A DNA stretch of 64,000 nucleotides from Bacillus infantis NRRL B-14911 (GTDB lineage Bacteria; Bacillota; Bacilli; Bacillales; Cytobacillaceae): the NCBI RefSeq assembly GCF_000473245.1, contig NC_022524.1, positions 2,938,501 to 3,002,500 on the forward strand. The letters are read 5' to 3'. Below the pieces are notes generated by a model. That model had not been told where the DNA came from. It was given only the letters and a program-made list of their open reading frames with translations, and did not search any database. The position numbers and the translations under genes are program-made. This document shows positions 17,072-25,618 of this stretch, piece after piece. Each line of letters opens with the position of its first letter. The stretch's first letter is position 1.

Positions 17072-17767
17072 CTAGGCATGCTTTTTTCCGTCAGCACCGG
17101 TCAGATGCTTAAGCTTCCGCAAGATCACCTGCATGATATGCCTGTATTCATCGTCGCCGAACAGCTGGAAGAGGATCCGGTAATCATTGTATATATCAAG
17201 CAGGCCATCAATCATTTGCTTTTTCTCTTTGCGGCTTTCCAGGAACTCTTTTTCCATCTGTTTCACAGAACCCTGCTGCTTCTTCAGATTAACAGGCTTC
17301 TGCTGCTTGTTGATTAGATAAAGGAGCCCAAGCTTCTGGATGAAAGTGTCGGCGCTTTCTGCATCCGCAAGCAGGGTCAGCTCTTCTTCCCCGGCCTCCA
17401 GCCATTCGCCGTCATTGATCCTGGAAAGCTCATAAATGACATCCTCCCAGGCATCCTCCTTATAGCGCCAGATTTCAGTCCGGAACCCCACCACCTTAAA
17501 CAGGTCTGAACCATAGCCTTTCACCTGCACCAGATCGCCGAACAAAAATTTATATTCAATATCTATATGCTCTTTCTCCATTATATTTCCTTCATACTCA
17601 GAAAGCATCTGAAGGCTGGATTCCATAAACAGGCCCTCGCTTTTATTCACTTCATATACATGCATTCCGTCCAGCCATTTAACATCTGTTATTTTGCCGA
17701 CTGTTCCATACATCGTGATCACGACTGTATCACCGATATTAAATCTTGGCTTTTTCTTCTTTTCCAT
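17072..17767 (-). CDS. yodN: YodN family protein
   Basis: About 231 residues with an N-terminal KOW-like beta segment (RFNIGDTVVITMYGTVGKITDV), a second similar segment (KFLFGDLVQVKGYGSDLFKVVGFRTEIW) and a charged helical C-terminus (LKKQQGSVKQMEKEFLESRKEKKQ). Identity with YodN is based on position between yozD and yozE and on length. Start either ATG at 17767 (GAGAGG 9 bases upstream) or ATG at 17776. Function unknown. Confidence 0.75.
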   Translation of the reverse strand: MEKKKKPRFNIGDTVVITMYGTVGKITDVKWLDGMHVYEVNKSEGLFMESSLQMLSEYEGNIMEKEHIDIEYKFLFGDLVQVKGYGSDLFKVVGFRTEIWRYKEDAWEDVIYELSRINDGEWLEAGEEELTLLADAESADTFIQKLGLLYLINKQQKPVNLKKQQGSVKQMEKEFLESRKEKKQMIDGLLDIYNDYRILFQLFGDDEYRHIMQVILRKLKHLTGADGKKHA

Positions 17768-17875
17768 ATCCTCCATCCTCTCAATGATCGTCGTGAGTAT
17801 TAATTACGATATCATATGCAGGAAGAAGATATTCGGTCCCAAAATTGCCCATATGCCGCCAAGTTCAAAAATAAG

Positions 17876-17905
17876 AAAAGGAGCCGCTTATCAAGCAGCC
17901 CCTTG
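17876..17905 (-). terminator. Terminator of yozE
   Basis: Imperfect GGGGCTGCTT-gat-AAGCGGCTCC stem followed by TTTTCTT on the minus strand. Confidence 0.65.
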
Positions 17906-17919
17906 CAGTAAGAATAAAC

Positions 17920-18147
17920 TTATCTCTTTGTTTCGGACACCAGATAAAGCTCCCAGGCTTCATCAAAGATGGCCATGCTGTCCAGATAGTGGCCATTCAT
18001 TTCCAGATAGCTGCTGAGTTCATCATAATCAAATGATGTCTTTGGGAAGCTATGGTCTTCAAACGCGGAATTGGCAAAAGAGCTGATGCTGTCCTTTGGC
18101 TCAGGATGACGGTATTTCATCAGGAAATGATAAAAGGATTTCGACAT
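17920..18147 (-). CDS. yozE: YozE family SAM-like fold protein
   Basis: 75 residues: MSKSFYHFLMKYRHPEPKDS, NSAFEDHSFPKTSFDYDELSSYLE and FDEAWELYL, matching YozE. ATG at 18147 with AAAGGGAG upstream. Small soluble helical protein of unknown role. Confidence 0.88.
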   Translation of the reverse strand: MSKSFYHFLMKYRHPEPKDSISSFANSAFEDHSFPKTSFDYDELSSYLEMNGHYLDSMAIFDEAWELYLVSETKR

Positions 18148-18327
18148 GGTACTCCCTTTCTTCTCTGGTATAATAAGCGCCGGCTGAACAGCCGCACGCA
18201 ATTTCAACATTTATACCGTCTACTATAAAGGATGCCTGCCGGTTCGTCCACAAAGACAGACTTGCTTACAGGATAGATGTTGCCCAAGTGCCAAAAAGGC
18301 CGGGCCCCCGTAAGACAATCTCGCTAT

Positions 18328-18519
18328 TCACTCCCATCTGCCCGCCTTTGCCATTTCAACCAGTGCAAAAATGATATTGAACATCAGGACAGCCACTGCT
18401 GCAGGTACGGCATGAAGCCAGCTTTTCCCGTACTTCACTTTTATGACTGCTGTGAAATAACCGCAAATGAAAAGGACAGACATGGAAGACACAAGCATAA
18501 TCAGCAAAGCATAACGCAT
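18328..18519 (-). CDS. Small two-helix membrane protein
   Basis: 63 residues with two hydrophobic segments (about 3-25 and 38-55). ATG at 18519, with GGGGGGA upstream. It begins 35 bases after the stop of the truncated ppk gene, so it is probably co-transcribed with it; the ppk deletion may have brought it there. Not recognised. Confidence 0.55.
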   Translation of the reverse strand: MRYALLIMLVSSMSVLFICGYFTAVIKVKYGKSWLHAVPAAVAVLMFNIIFALVEMAKAGRWE

Positions 18520-18554
18520 AAAAATCCCCCCGCTGAAAGTTTTTTCCATCTTTA

Positions 18555-20129
18555 TTATAGGACCCTGAGGGGGAAACATGGCCTCTCCATATAGCCGCTC
18601 AGATAATTGAAAAAGTTAATAGCATCTTCTCCAAGCTGATGATTGCAAGTAAGCAGCCCCATGTCTGTATAAATCCTTGCGGTCGCATCATTATAGTTTC
18701 CTGTCCCCAAATGGACATATCTCTGGATATTTCCTTTTTCCCTTCGGATTACCAATGTAATTTTGCTGTGCGTTTTCAGAAGTGTCATGCCATAAATGAC
18801 ATGACAGCCTGCCTGTTCCAGCTCCTTTGCCCACTGGACATTATTTTCTTCGTCAAAGCGGGCCTTCAGCTCCACAAGCACCGTCACCTGCTTCCCATTT
18901 TCGGCCGCACGCTTCAGGCTTTCAATGATCGGTGAATCTCCGCTGACACGATAAAGAGTCTGCTTAATTGCCAGTACATCTTTATCATCTGCGGCTTCCC
19001 TCATGAAATCTACCACAGGTTCAAAAGATTCATAAGGATGATGCAGCAGAGCATCCCTTTTCCGGATTTTCTCAAATATTCCACCCTCACCCTCTAAATC
19101 CTGCGGAGGCTGGGGAATAAAGGACTGCGCCGCCAAATGCTCATGGCTTGCCTGGATTTTTTTACAAAATGAAAAAAGAAAAGTCAGATCCAGGGGGGCT
19201 TCGACAGGATAGATATCCTTCCCGTGTATTTCCAGCTCTTTCCTTAGGAATTCAATGACCTGACTGCTGTTTTCAGCCTGCTGATATTCCAGCCGGACCG
19301 CTGCACCTCTTTTCCGTTTCTTAAGCTCTTCTTCAATTTCCTGCAGCAGGTCTTCCGCTTCGTCTTCATGAATGGCGAGATCGGCATTGCGGGTAATTCT
19401 GAATGGAGTGGCAGAGCGCACTTTATATCCCGTAAACAGTTTGTGGATGCAATAAATAATAACCTCTTCCAAGAGCACAAACTTCCTGGCCTGCCCTTTC
19501 TGAGGCAGCTCCACCAGGCGGTCGATTACAGACGGTACCTGTACGATGACCAGATTTCCATCCAGGCTCAGATGCTTCTTTTTATCCGGCGATTTTTCTT
19601 CTATGATCACAGCTAAATTCAATGATTTGTTTAACAGCATCGGGAAAGGGCGGTAAGCATCTATCGCCATGGGAGTCAGAACAGGATAAACATATGCCTC
19701 AAAGAAGTTTTCAAGAAAAGCCAAGTCCTTTGATGGGACATCTTTAATTCTGGATATTTCTATCTGTTCTTTTGTTAAAAGGGGAGTAAGCTCATTACAA
19801 TATATTTCATCTTGCTTTTTAACAAGGGTATGTGTTTTTTCAGAAATGGCGCTCAGCTGTTCTTTTGGGGTCAGCCCAGCTTTGTTTTCGGGTTTATTGA
19901 AACCGGCTTTTACCTGATCCAGCAGACCAGCTACCCTGACCATGAAAAACTCATCCAGATTTGAGCTGAATATAGAAAGGAATTTATATCGTTCCAATAA
20001 CGCATTTTGATTATCTTCTGCTTCTTCCAGCACTCTATTATTAAAATCCAGCCAGCTCAGCTCGCGATTATTGTAATAGGAAGGATTATCCAAATTAGAA
20101 ATATCAGGTTTCTCATGGTTTATGCACAT
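18555..20129 (-). CDS. ppk: Polyphosphate kinase PPK1, C-terminally truncated (possible pseudogene)
   Basis: 524 residues against about 690-720 for PPK1. N domain (NRELSWLDFNNRVLEEA, SNLDEFFMVRVAGL), head domain and C1 domain are intact, including TLYRVSGDSPI, KARFDEENNVQWAKELEQAG, the phospho-acceptor His region KTHSKITLV and HLGTGNYNDATARIYTDMG. The frame stops after FFNYLSGYMERPCFP, so the whole C2 domain (second PLD-like half, with the FLEHSR-type His and most ATP contacts) is missing. No remnant lies downstream. Kinase activity is therefore unlikely. The divergent ppx is intact. Confidence 0.85.
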   Translation of the reverse strand: MCINHEKPDISNLDNPSYYNNRELSWLDFNNRVLEEAEDNQNALLERYKFLSIFSSNLDEFFMVRVAGLLDQVKAGFNKPENKAGLTPKEQLSAISEKTHTLVKKQDEIYCNELTPLLTKEQIEISRIKDVPSKDLAFLENFFEAYVYPVLTPMAIDAYRPFPMLLNKSLNLAVIIEEKSPDKKKHLSLDGNLVIVQVPSVIDRLVELPQKGQARKFVLLEEVIIYCIHKLFTGYKVRSATPFRITRNADLAIHEDEAEDLLQEIEEELKKRKRGAAVRLEYQQAENSSQVIEFLRKELEIHGKDIYPVEAPLDLTFLFSFCKKIQASHEHLAAQSFIPQPPQDLEGEGGIFEKIRKRDALLHHPYESFEPVVDFMREAADDKDVLAIKQTLYRVSGDSPIIESLKRAAENGKQVTVLVELKARFDEENNVQWAKELEQAGCHVIYGMTLLKTHSKITLVIRREKGNIQRYVHLGTGNYNDATARIYTDMGLLTCNHQLGEDAINFFNYLSGYMERPCFPLRVL

Positions 20130-20413
20130 GGTTCTACATCCCCTTCTGCAATCTTCGACAAGGATAAAATTAGCAAATAAGGATGTAAATAACTAGAGTG
20201 ATAGTGTTAAGTTTTGTAAATTATACATTCATGCTTTCACATTTAATGTCTCAAGATAGGCTGCGTCTTAAATATCCTGGTTTTAAAGACTACACTCTGC
20301 CTTTTGCTGTTTAAGCTACTGCAGTACTGTATATTTACAATAGCTTTACATTCGACTTAAGTGTTTTCATATAAAATTGAATGTATAAAAGTCATCAAAG
20401 GAGTGTCCTTTTT

Positions 20414-21319
20414 TTGAACAACCAGACAATAGCCCTGATCGATTTAGGGTCCAATTCCATTCAAATGGCCATTTACAATGTCAATGAGGATCTTCGGATA
20501 TTTCATGAAGTAGAGCGGGTCAAGGTCGCAGCAAGGCTTATCAATCATTTAAATGAGCAGGGCTTTTTGACAGAGGAAGGCATCCAGCTTATCATCACCA
20601 TCTTTAAGGAATTCCAGAAGAGAGCTGAAAAATACGGGACAGGCCGCATCACCGGCTATGCTACTGCTGTTATCCGCAATTCACTTAATCAAGAAGAGAT
20701 TCTGGCTGAAATCGCTGCCCGGACGGACATTGCCATTTCTGTGATAAGCGGATATGAAGAAGCCCGCTACGGCTATCTAGGTGTGGTTAATTCAATGAAT
20801 GCGGTTGAGGGGATCACTCTTGATATCGGCGGCGGAAGCACGGAAATTACCCTTTTCAGAAACAGGGAAATGGTTCATTATCACAGTTTTCAGTTTGGTG
20901 CTGTCAATCTTCATGAAGCCTATACTAAGGGAAAAAGAGTGACTGAGAATCAATTAACTCAATTGCGCCGCTATATTTTGGACAGCATCCAGACCCTTCC
21001 CTGGCTGAAAAACGCCGGCCTCCCCATTATCGGAATCGGCGGAAGCGCAAAAAACCTGTCCAGAATACATAACGCGAAATTTGGAGGTGCTGAATTGAAG
21101 CTCCATGAAATCAGCAGCATCTTCTCTGAGCTTTCCTCCTTGAATGTAGATGAGCGTTCAAAAGTAAAGGGGTTGTCCAAAAAAAGAAGAGATATCATTC
21201 TCCCAGCCATTGGGATTGTAAGCCAGATGATGGAAACTGTCCGGTCTCCCCATTTCGTTTATTGCGATAAAACGGTCAGGGACGGGATCATGTACAAAAT
21301 GCTTGAAGAAAAGCAATAA
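20414..21319 (+). CDS. ppx: Ppx/GppA family exopolyphosphatase
   Basis: 301 residues: actin-fold ATPase motifs IALIDLGSNSIQMAIY, TLDIGGGSTEITLF and GIGGSAKNLSRIH, and GYATAVIRNS. It removes terminal phosphate from polyphosphate or pppGpp. TTG start at 20414 chosen because AAAGGAGTG lies upstream; the earlier ATG at 20381 has no ribosome site. Divergent from ppk with about 280 bp of AT-rich spacer. Confidence 0.88.
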   Translation: MNNQTIALIDLGSNSIQMAIYNVNEDLRIFHEVERVKVAARLINHLNEQGFLTEEGIQLIITIFKEFQKRAEKYGTGRITGYATAVIRNSLNQEEILAEIAARTDIAISVISGYEEARYGYLGVVNSMNAVEGITLDIGGGSTEITLFRNREMVHYHSFQFGAVNLHEAYTKGKRVTENQLTQLRRYILDSIQTLPWLKNAGLPIIGIGGSAKNLSRIHNAKFGGAELKLHEISSIFSELSSLNVDERSKVKGLSKKRRDIILPAIGIVSQMMETVRSPHFVYCDKTVRDGIMYKMLEEKQ

Positions 21320-21392
21320 ACAGCTGCAGGCATTTCAATAACAGCAAAGGCCACCGTTTCGCTGCTTTAACAAAAGCAATTCTAAAGTCCAA

Positions 21393-21417
21393 AAGGCCCG
21401 GTCATCCCGGGCCTTTT
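21393..21417. terminator. Bidirectional terminator between ppx and yokU
   Basis: AAGGCCCGG-tcat-CCGGGCCTT stem flanked by A/T tracts on both sides. Confidence 0.85.
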
Positions 21418-21426
21418 CCTCTCTTC

Positions 21427-21702
21427 TTAATCAAATTTGAAATAATTTCTTTTAAGAAACCTCGGTTTAGCCATCAATTCTTCAAAAGTAAGCGATTTTT
21501 CAAGCTTTTTAGTATCTATTAAAAAGAGCTGGTCCTCGATCTCCTCTATGATCTTTTCTTCGTGATATACCATTCCGCACCCACTGCAGACAATGCAGGG
21601 TGTTTCTCTTATCTCAATCCCTTTTGTTCCATCAGGCAGTTCCCAAAAGACCGAAGCTGTCTGCCTTGCCGTTTCATCAGATGAGCACCAATCACAATTC
21701 AT
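21427..21702 (-). CDS. yokU: YokU family zinc-finger protein
   Basis: 91 residues with two CxxC pairs (NCDWCSSDE and CIVCSGCGMVYHE), a YgiT-type zinc finger fold. The start ATG overlaps the kamA stop as ATGA, so it is translationally coupled to kamA, as in B. subtilis. Role unknown; genomic coupling suggests it supports KamA or its expression. Confidence 0.85.
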   Translation of the reverse strand: MNCDWCSSDETARQTASVFWELPDGTKGIEIRETPCIVCSGCGMVYHEEKIIEEIEDQLFLIDTKKLEKSLTFEELMAKPRFLKRNYFKFD

Positions 21703-23114
21703 GATGGTTCCTCTCCCTTCTCCTGCTGTCCCCACTTCTTCATCTGCGCTTCAAATTTCTTATCTTTTAATTCATCGCGCTTTTCCCGTTTATCCTTGAG
21801 GGAATGGTGCCCCGGATCCTGCTGGTACTCTTCCCTGCGGTCCAGCCTCCTCAGGCCTTCAGGAACAAGATTGAACTGTGAATCATTCATGAGTGCCGAT
21901 ATTCCTGTATGGCTATTCTTCTGGTCCATATCAGGATAAATTCTTTTAAAATAGTCCTCTGCTCTGCCCGGGACATAATTCTCGGGCTCAGGATAAGTGG
22001 TTATGACTCCCTCAAAATTGCGGAGCACTGTCTTTTCAGCGCTTTGGGATATCAAATAATTCGGCTGCAGTGCAATCTTCCCGCCGCCCCCAGGTGCATC
22101 GACCACAAAAGTAGGTACAGCATAGCCAGATGTATGCCCCCTCAGTCCTTCTATAATCTCCAGTCCTTTTGAAACAGGCGCCCTGAAATGGCCGATGCCT
22201 TCTGATAAATCGCACTGATAGATATAGTAAGGACGCACCCTGATCTTAACAAGGTCGTGCATCAGTTTTTTCATGATCGGGACACTGTCATTGATGCCCG
22301 CCAGAATGACTGCCTGGTTGCCGACAGGCACTCCCGCATCGGCGAGCATTTCGCAGGCCTTTTTAGCTTCTTCGGTAATTTCAATGCTCGTATTGAAGTG
22401 AGTGTTCAGCCAGATCGGATGGTATTTCTTTAAGATATTGCACAGATTCTCTGTTATTCTTTGGGGAAAAACGACCGGAGCCCTGGTACCGATCCTGATG
22501 ATTTCCACATGATCGATTTCCCTCAGGTTTTTCAATATATATTCCAGGATTTTATCATTGATTAACAGTCCATCTCCTCCTGAGATGAGCACATCTCGGA
22601 CTTCAGGTGTGTTCCTGATATAAGCTATCGCATCGTCCAGCTGCTTTTTAGGAACACCCATGCCGATCTGGCCGGAAAACCTTCGCCTTGTACAATAGCG
22701 GCAGTACATGGAGCATTGATTGGTGACAAGGAACAGCACCCGGTCAGGATAGCGGTGCGTCAATCCGGGCACAGGTGAATCTTCGTCTTCATGGAGGGGG
22801 TCTTCCAGGTCATATTTTGTTTTATGGATTTCCTGAGAAATCGGGACAGACTGCATCCTGACAGGACAGCGGGGATCATCCGGATTCATCAGGGATGCAT
22901 AATATGGTGTAATATTCAATGGGATTGTTTTAGTGGAAATCTTTACGCCCTCTTCTTCCTCGGGCGTCAGATTGATGACTTTTTTCAAATCCTCCAGGTT
23001 TCTTATCGTGTTGGTGAGCTGCCAAAGCCAGTCATTCCATTGCTCTTCTGTTACATCCTTCCAAAGCTCTATATCCTTCCAATGGCGTTCTGCTTTATAT
23101 AAGTCCAGCTTCAT
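21699..23114 (-). CDS. kamA: L-lysine 2,3-aminomutase
   Basis: 471 residues, exactly the B. subtilis KamA length. Radical-SAM cluster motif CSMYCRYC, PLP and substrate regions (SGGDGLLIND, GTRAPVVFPQRIT, TFVVDAPGGGGKIAL) and the C-terminal RREEYQ...RREKRDELK region are present. It isomerises L-lysine to L-beta-lysine with SAM, PLP and a [4Fe-4S] cluster. ATG at 23114 follows GGGAGG. A -24/-12 promoter lies just upstream and a sigma54 activator gene precedes it. Confidence 0.96.
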   Translation of the reverse strand: MKLDLYKAERHWKDIELWKDVTEEQWNDWLWQLTNTIRNLEDLKKVINLTPEEEEGVKISTKTIPLNITPYYASLMNPDDPRCPVRMQSVPISQEIHKTKYDLEDPLHEDEDSPVPGLTHRYPDRVLFLVTNQCSMYCRYCTRRRFSGQIGMGVPKKQLDDAIAYIRNTPEVRDVLISGGDGLLINDKILEYILKNLREIDHVEIIRIGTRAPVVFPQRITENLCNILKKYHPIWLNTHFNTSIEITEEAKKACEMLADAGVPVGNQAVILAGINDSVPIMKKLMHDLVKIRVRPYYIYQCDLSEGIGHFRAPVSKGLEIIEGLRGHTSGYAVPTFVVDAPGGGGKIALQPNYLISQSAEKTVLRNFEGVITTYPEPENYVPGRAEDYFKRIYPDMDQKNSHTGISALMNDSQFNLVPEGLRRLDRREEYQQDPGHHSLKDKREKRDELKDKKFEAQMKKWGQQEKGEEPS

Positions 23115-23168
23115 TTTCAATTCCTCCCAGCTAATGGTAAAGTTTGCAGCTTCCTTATACTGTATTAC

Positions 23169-23186
23169 ATGCAATTTCCATGCCAA
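23169..23186 (-). promoter_or_regulatory. Sigma54 (-24/-12) promoter of kamA
   Basis: Minus strand TTGGCATGGAAATTGCAT: GG and GC are separated by exactly 10 bases, as in the consensus TTGGCACG-N4-TTGCA. It lies 55 bases before the kamA start and just behind the sigma54 activator gene, whose product should act on it. Confidence 0.85.
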
Positions 23187-23232
23187 TTGTTAATCCTTAT
23201 GCACAGCAGCACGAGCGGGAGAACAATAAAAA

Positions 23233-23256
23233 GAAATGCCGGTTATTCGGCATTTC
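23233..23256 (-). terminator. Terminator of the activator gene
   Basis: GAAATGCCG/CGGCATTTC stem with TTTTTATT on the minus strand; the activator stop codon lies in the loop. It separates the upstream operon from the kamA promoter. Confidence 0.8.
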
Positions 23257-24625
23257 CCAGTTGATGCTTATGAAGCTTATATTGAAGCGTCTGCCTCGGG
23301 ATATTCAGGAGCCTGGCAGCCTGCAGGATATTCCCTCCTGTCCCGGCTATTGCAGCCTCAATGATCTCTTTTTCTGCTGCCTGCACACGCTCTTTTAAGG
23401 ATAACGCCACTGTCCTGCTTCCGCTTTTGCTCCTCATCTGTTTCAGCATGGCCGGCAGATCCTCTTCAGTAAGCTCGCTTCCCTCAGAAACATTGACCAT
23501 ATACTCAATCGTATGCTTTAATTCTCTTACATTTCCCGGCCAGTGGTAGCTGCTGAAGAACTTTGCTGCTGTACTGCCGATCACTTTTACATTTTTCCCG
23601 AGCTTACGGTTAAAGGAATCAAGGAAATGGGACGCCAAAAGCCCGATATCTTCAGGCCTCTTTCGCAGAGGGATCAGTTCGAATGTAAACACATTGAGCC
23701 TGTAGTAAAGGTCATGCCGGAGGATCCCCTGCTCCATAGCCTCATGCGGGTGTATATTCATGGCCGCGATGATCCGGACATCAGTGGCTATGTTTCTGGA
23801 TCCGCCGACACGCCGGACAGCACCGTCCTCAAGCACCCTCAAAAGCTTTGCCTGCAGCAGCGCCGGCATTGTATGGAGTTCATCGAGGAACAGCGTCCCC
23901 CCATCTGCCAGTTCAAACAGCCCGGGTCTTTCTACGGCTCCCGTATAACTCCCTTTCGCTGTACCGAAAAGGATTCCTTCAAGGAGCGTCTCAGGGATAG
24001 CAGCACAATTCTGTGCTATGAATGGTTTCTCCCTTCTGGCTGATGCATGGTGGATTCCCTGGACAAACAGCTCCTTGCCGCATCCGCTTTCCCCAAATAC
24101 GAGGATGGGAGAAGAAGAGGCAGCAAGCTTTAAGGCTTCCATTTTCAGCTCTTTGAAGAGCCCATTTCCAGTCAGCAGATCATCCAGGGTATATACTGTG
24201 CTTCCTGCCGGCCGCAGGTTTTTTTCACTTGGCACGCTTGCTTTCTGAAGATCCAGGAGCCTTTCGGACAATATCTTCAGCCGGGAATAATCTTTAGCAA
24301 TTTCTACAGCCCCTACTAGCTCTCCTTCCACAAAAATGGGAAGCGTGGTGTTCAGTGTTTCAATCCTCTTGCCATGGAGGTTGATATAGCTTTGGGACTG
24401 ATCGTATATCGGCTGTTTTGTTTTCATTACCTGGAGCAGGGTGCTTGACTTCAAGCTCAGAGATGGAAAGCTTTCAAGCAGCGGCTTTCCAAGCACCTCA
24501 TCCATACCCATGCCATCATGCAAAGCAGCAACTTCATTATAAAAAATAGTAATCCCGTTTATATCCACAGCATGAATGCCTTCGTCAATCCCCTTCAAAA
24601 TCGCTGTAAGCACTTGTTCTTTCAT
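23243..24625 (-). CDS. Sigma54-dependent transcriptional activator (RocR-like)
   Basis: About 460 residues: N-terminal PAS domain (ILKGIDEGIHAVDINGITIFYN), AAA+ domain with Walker A GESGCGKE, GSYTGA (variant of the sigma54-contacting GAFTGA loop), Walker B GGTLFLDELHTMP and RLNVFTFELIPLRKRPEDI, and a Fis-type helix-turn-helix (GNILQAARLLNIPRQTLQYKLHK). RocR of B. subtilis (461 residues) has this plan. ATG at 24625 follows AGGGGG. It lies between ablB and kamA and probably senses lysine or a derivative through PAS. The B. subtilis yod operon, as recalled, lacks such a gene. Confidence 0.9.
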   Translation of the reverse strand: MKEQVLTAILKGIDEGIHAVDINGITIFYNEVAALHDGMGMDEVLGKPLLESFPSLSLKSSTLLQVMKTKQPIYDQSQSYINLHGKRIETLNTTLPIFVEGELVGAVEIAKDYSRLKILSERLLDLQKASVPSEKNLRPAGSTVYTLDDLLTGNGLFKELKMEALKLAASSSPILVFGESGCGKELFVQGIHHASARREKPFIAQNCAAIPETLLEGILFGTAKGSYTGAVERPGLFELADGGTLFLDELHTMPALLQAKLLRVLEDGAVRRVGGSRNIATDVRIIAAMNIHPHEAMEQGILRHDLYYRLNVFTFELIPLRKRPEDIGLLASHFLDSFNRKLGKNVKVIGSTAAKFFSSYHWPGNVRELKHTIEYMVNVSEGSELTEEDLPAMLKQMRSKSGSRTVALSLKERVQAAEKEIIEAAIAGTGGNILQAARLLNIPRQTLQYKLHKHQLGNAE

Positions 24626-24677
24626 ACGTCCAACCCCCTTATTCATCTATATGAAAAGGTGCCGGAAAATTGTCAGT

Positions 24678-25544
24678 CTAGTGCCGGATTTTTGGCATCA
24701 TGGCAAGATTTTTCACCCAGATATTCATATCCTCAAGCTTATCAAAGATAAAGCAATTATTGGCCAGCCTGCCCCTGTAGCTGTACCCAAGCTGATGAAG
24801 AGCTGCATTCATTCCATATGAAAGGCTTCTGGCGATGGAATAAGCGCAAAAGATGCCCTGGCAGGCCAGCTCTTCCTCAAGTTTGCCAATCAGTATTTTC
24901 ATCAATCCATGCTTTCGGAAGTCAGGCAATGTGGCACAGTCTGTCAATTCTGCATTTCGGTAGAAAGAATTGATTTCTGCTGAGGCAGCGCTCACGATTT
25001 TCCCCTCGTGTTTCACTCCCATGAACATTGTGCCGTTTTCCATCGACTTTTCGATATACCGGGGGTCATCCATGGGAACGGGGTAAATTTGAAATACCGC
25101 CTTATACAGCTCAGCCAGTTCACGGGCATCTGCCGGCTTGAAGCGTACAAGCCGGCATGGAGGCTGAAGACTGGAATCATTCCCGGTTCTTTCGAGGCTG
25201 CGCACTTTCTCTGCGACCTCATCCTCATCAGCCCAGTGCGGATTGTTTCTCCTGCTGCTCTTATAATACTTGGACATGAAAAAAGCGTCAGAGCCTAAAA
25301 AATAGCCGTCGATCTTGCCTTCGGCCTGGAAGCCGTTCTCCAGATAAAAATCTGTCTCCTCTGCCCTGGCTTTAATTATCATTTTTTCTGCCTGGATCTC
25401 CTCTCTTAAACCGTATGCGAACGAAAGCGCATTTTTACGGTTTCCAAGGCAGTCATCCACTCTGATTCTCTTATTATACGGGTCAATGAAAACCTCGAGA
25501 GAAAAGTTGTCCTGCCTGATAATTCTTACTGATGACTGCTCCAT
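24678..25544 (-). CDS. ablB: Beta-lysine N6-acetyltransferase (YodP/AblB)
   Basis: 288 residues; a GNAT domain occupies the C-terminal half (GTMFMGVKHEGKIVSAASAEI, TDCATLPDFRKHGLMKILIGKLEEEL). AblB acetylates L-beta-lysine at N6; with KamA it makes N-epsilon-acetyl-beta-lysine, known as a compatible solute in methanogens and some bacilli. AAAGGAGGAGG precedes the ATG. In the same gene order as yodP of B. subtilis, apart from the two inserted genes. Confidence 0.88.
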   Translation of the reverse strand: MEQSSVRIIRQDNFSLEVFIDPYNKRIRVDDCLGNRKNALSFAYGLREEIQAEKMIIKARAEETDFYLENGFQAEGKIDGYFLGSDAFFMSKYYKSSRRNNPHWADEDEVAEKVRSLERTGNDSSLQPPCRLVRFKPADARELAELYKAVFQIYPVPMDDPRYIEKSMENGTMFMGVKHEGKIVSAASAEINSFYRNAELTDCATLPDFRKHGLMKILIGKLEEELACQGIFCAYSIARSLSYGMNAALHQLGYSYRGRLANNCFIFDKLEDMNIWVKNLAMMPKIRH

Positions 25545-25562
25545 AATCCTCCTCCTTTACAG

Positions 25563-25593
25563 AAAGGGGACCCTCTGACCGAGCGCCCCTTTT
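25563..25593 (-). terminator. Possible terminator after the aldehyde dehydrogenase gene
   Basis: AAAGGGG/CCCCTTT arms with a 16-base loop on the minus strand; weak. Confidence 0.4.
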
Positions 25594-25618
25594 CTTAACA
25601 GCCGTACATGTTTGACGG

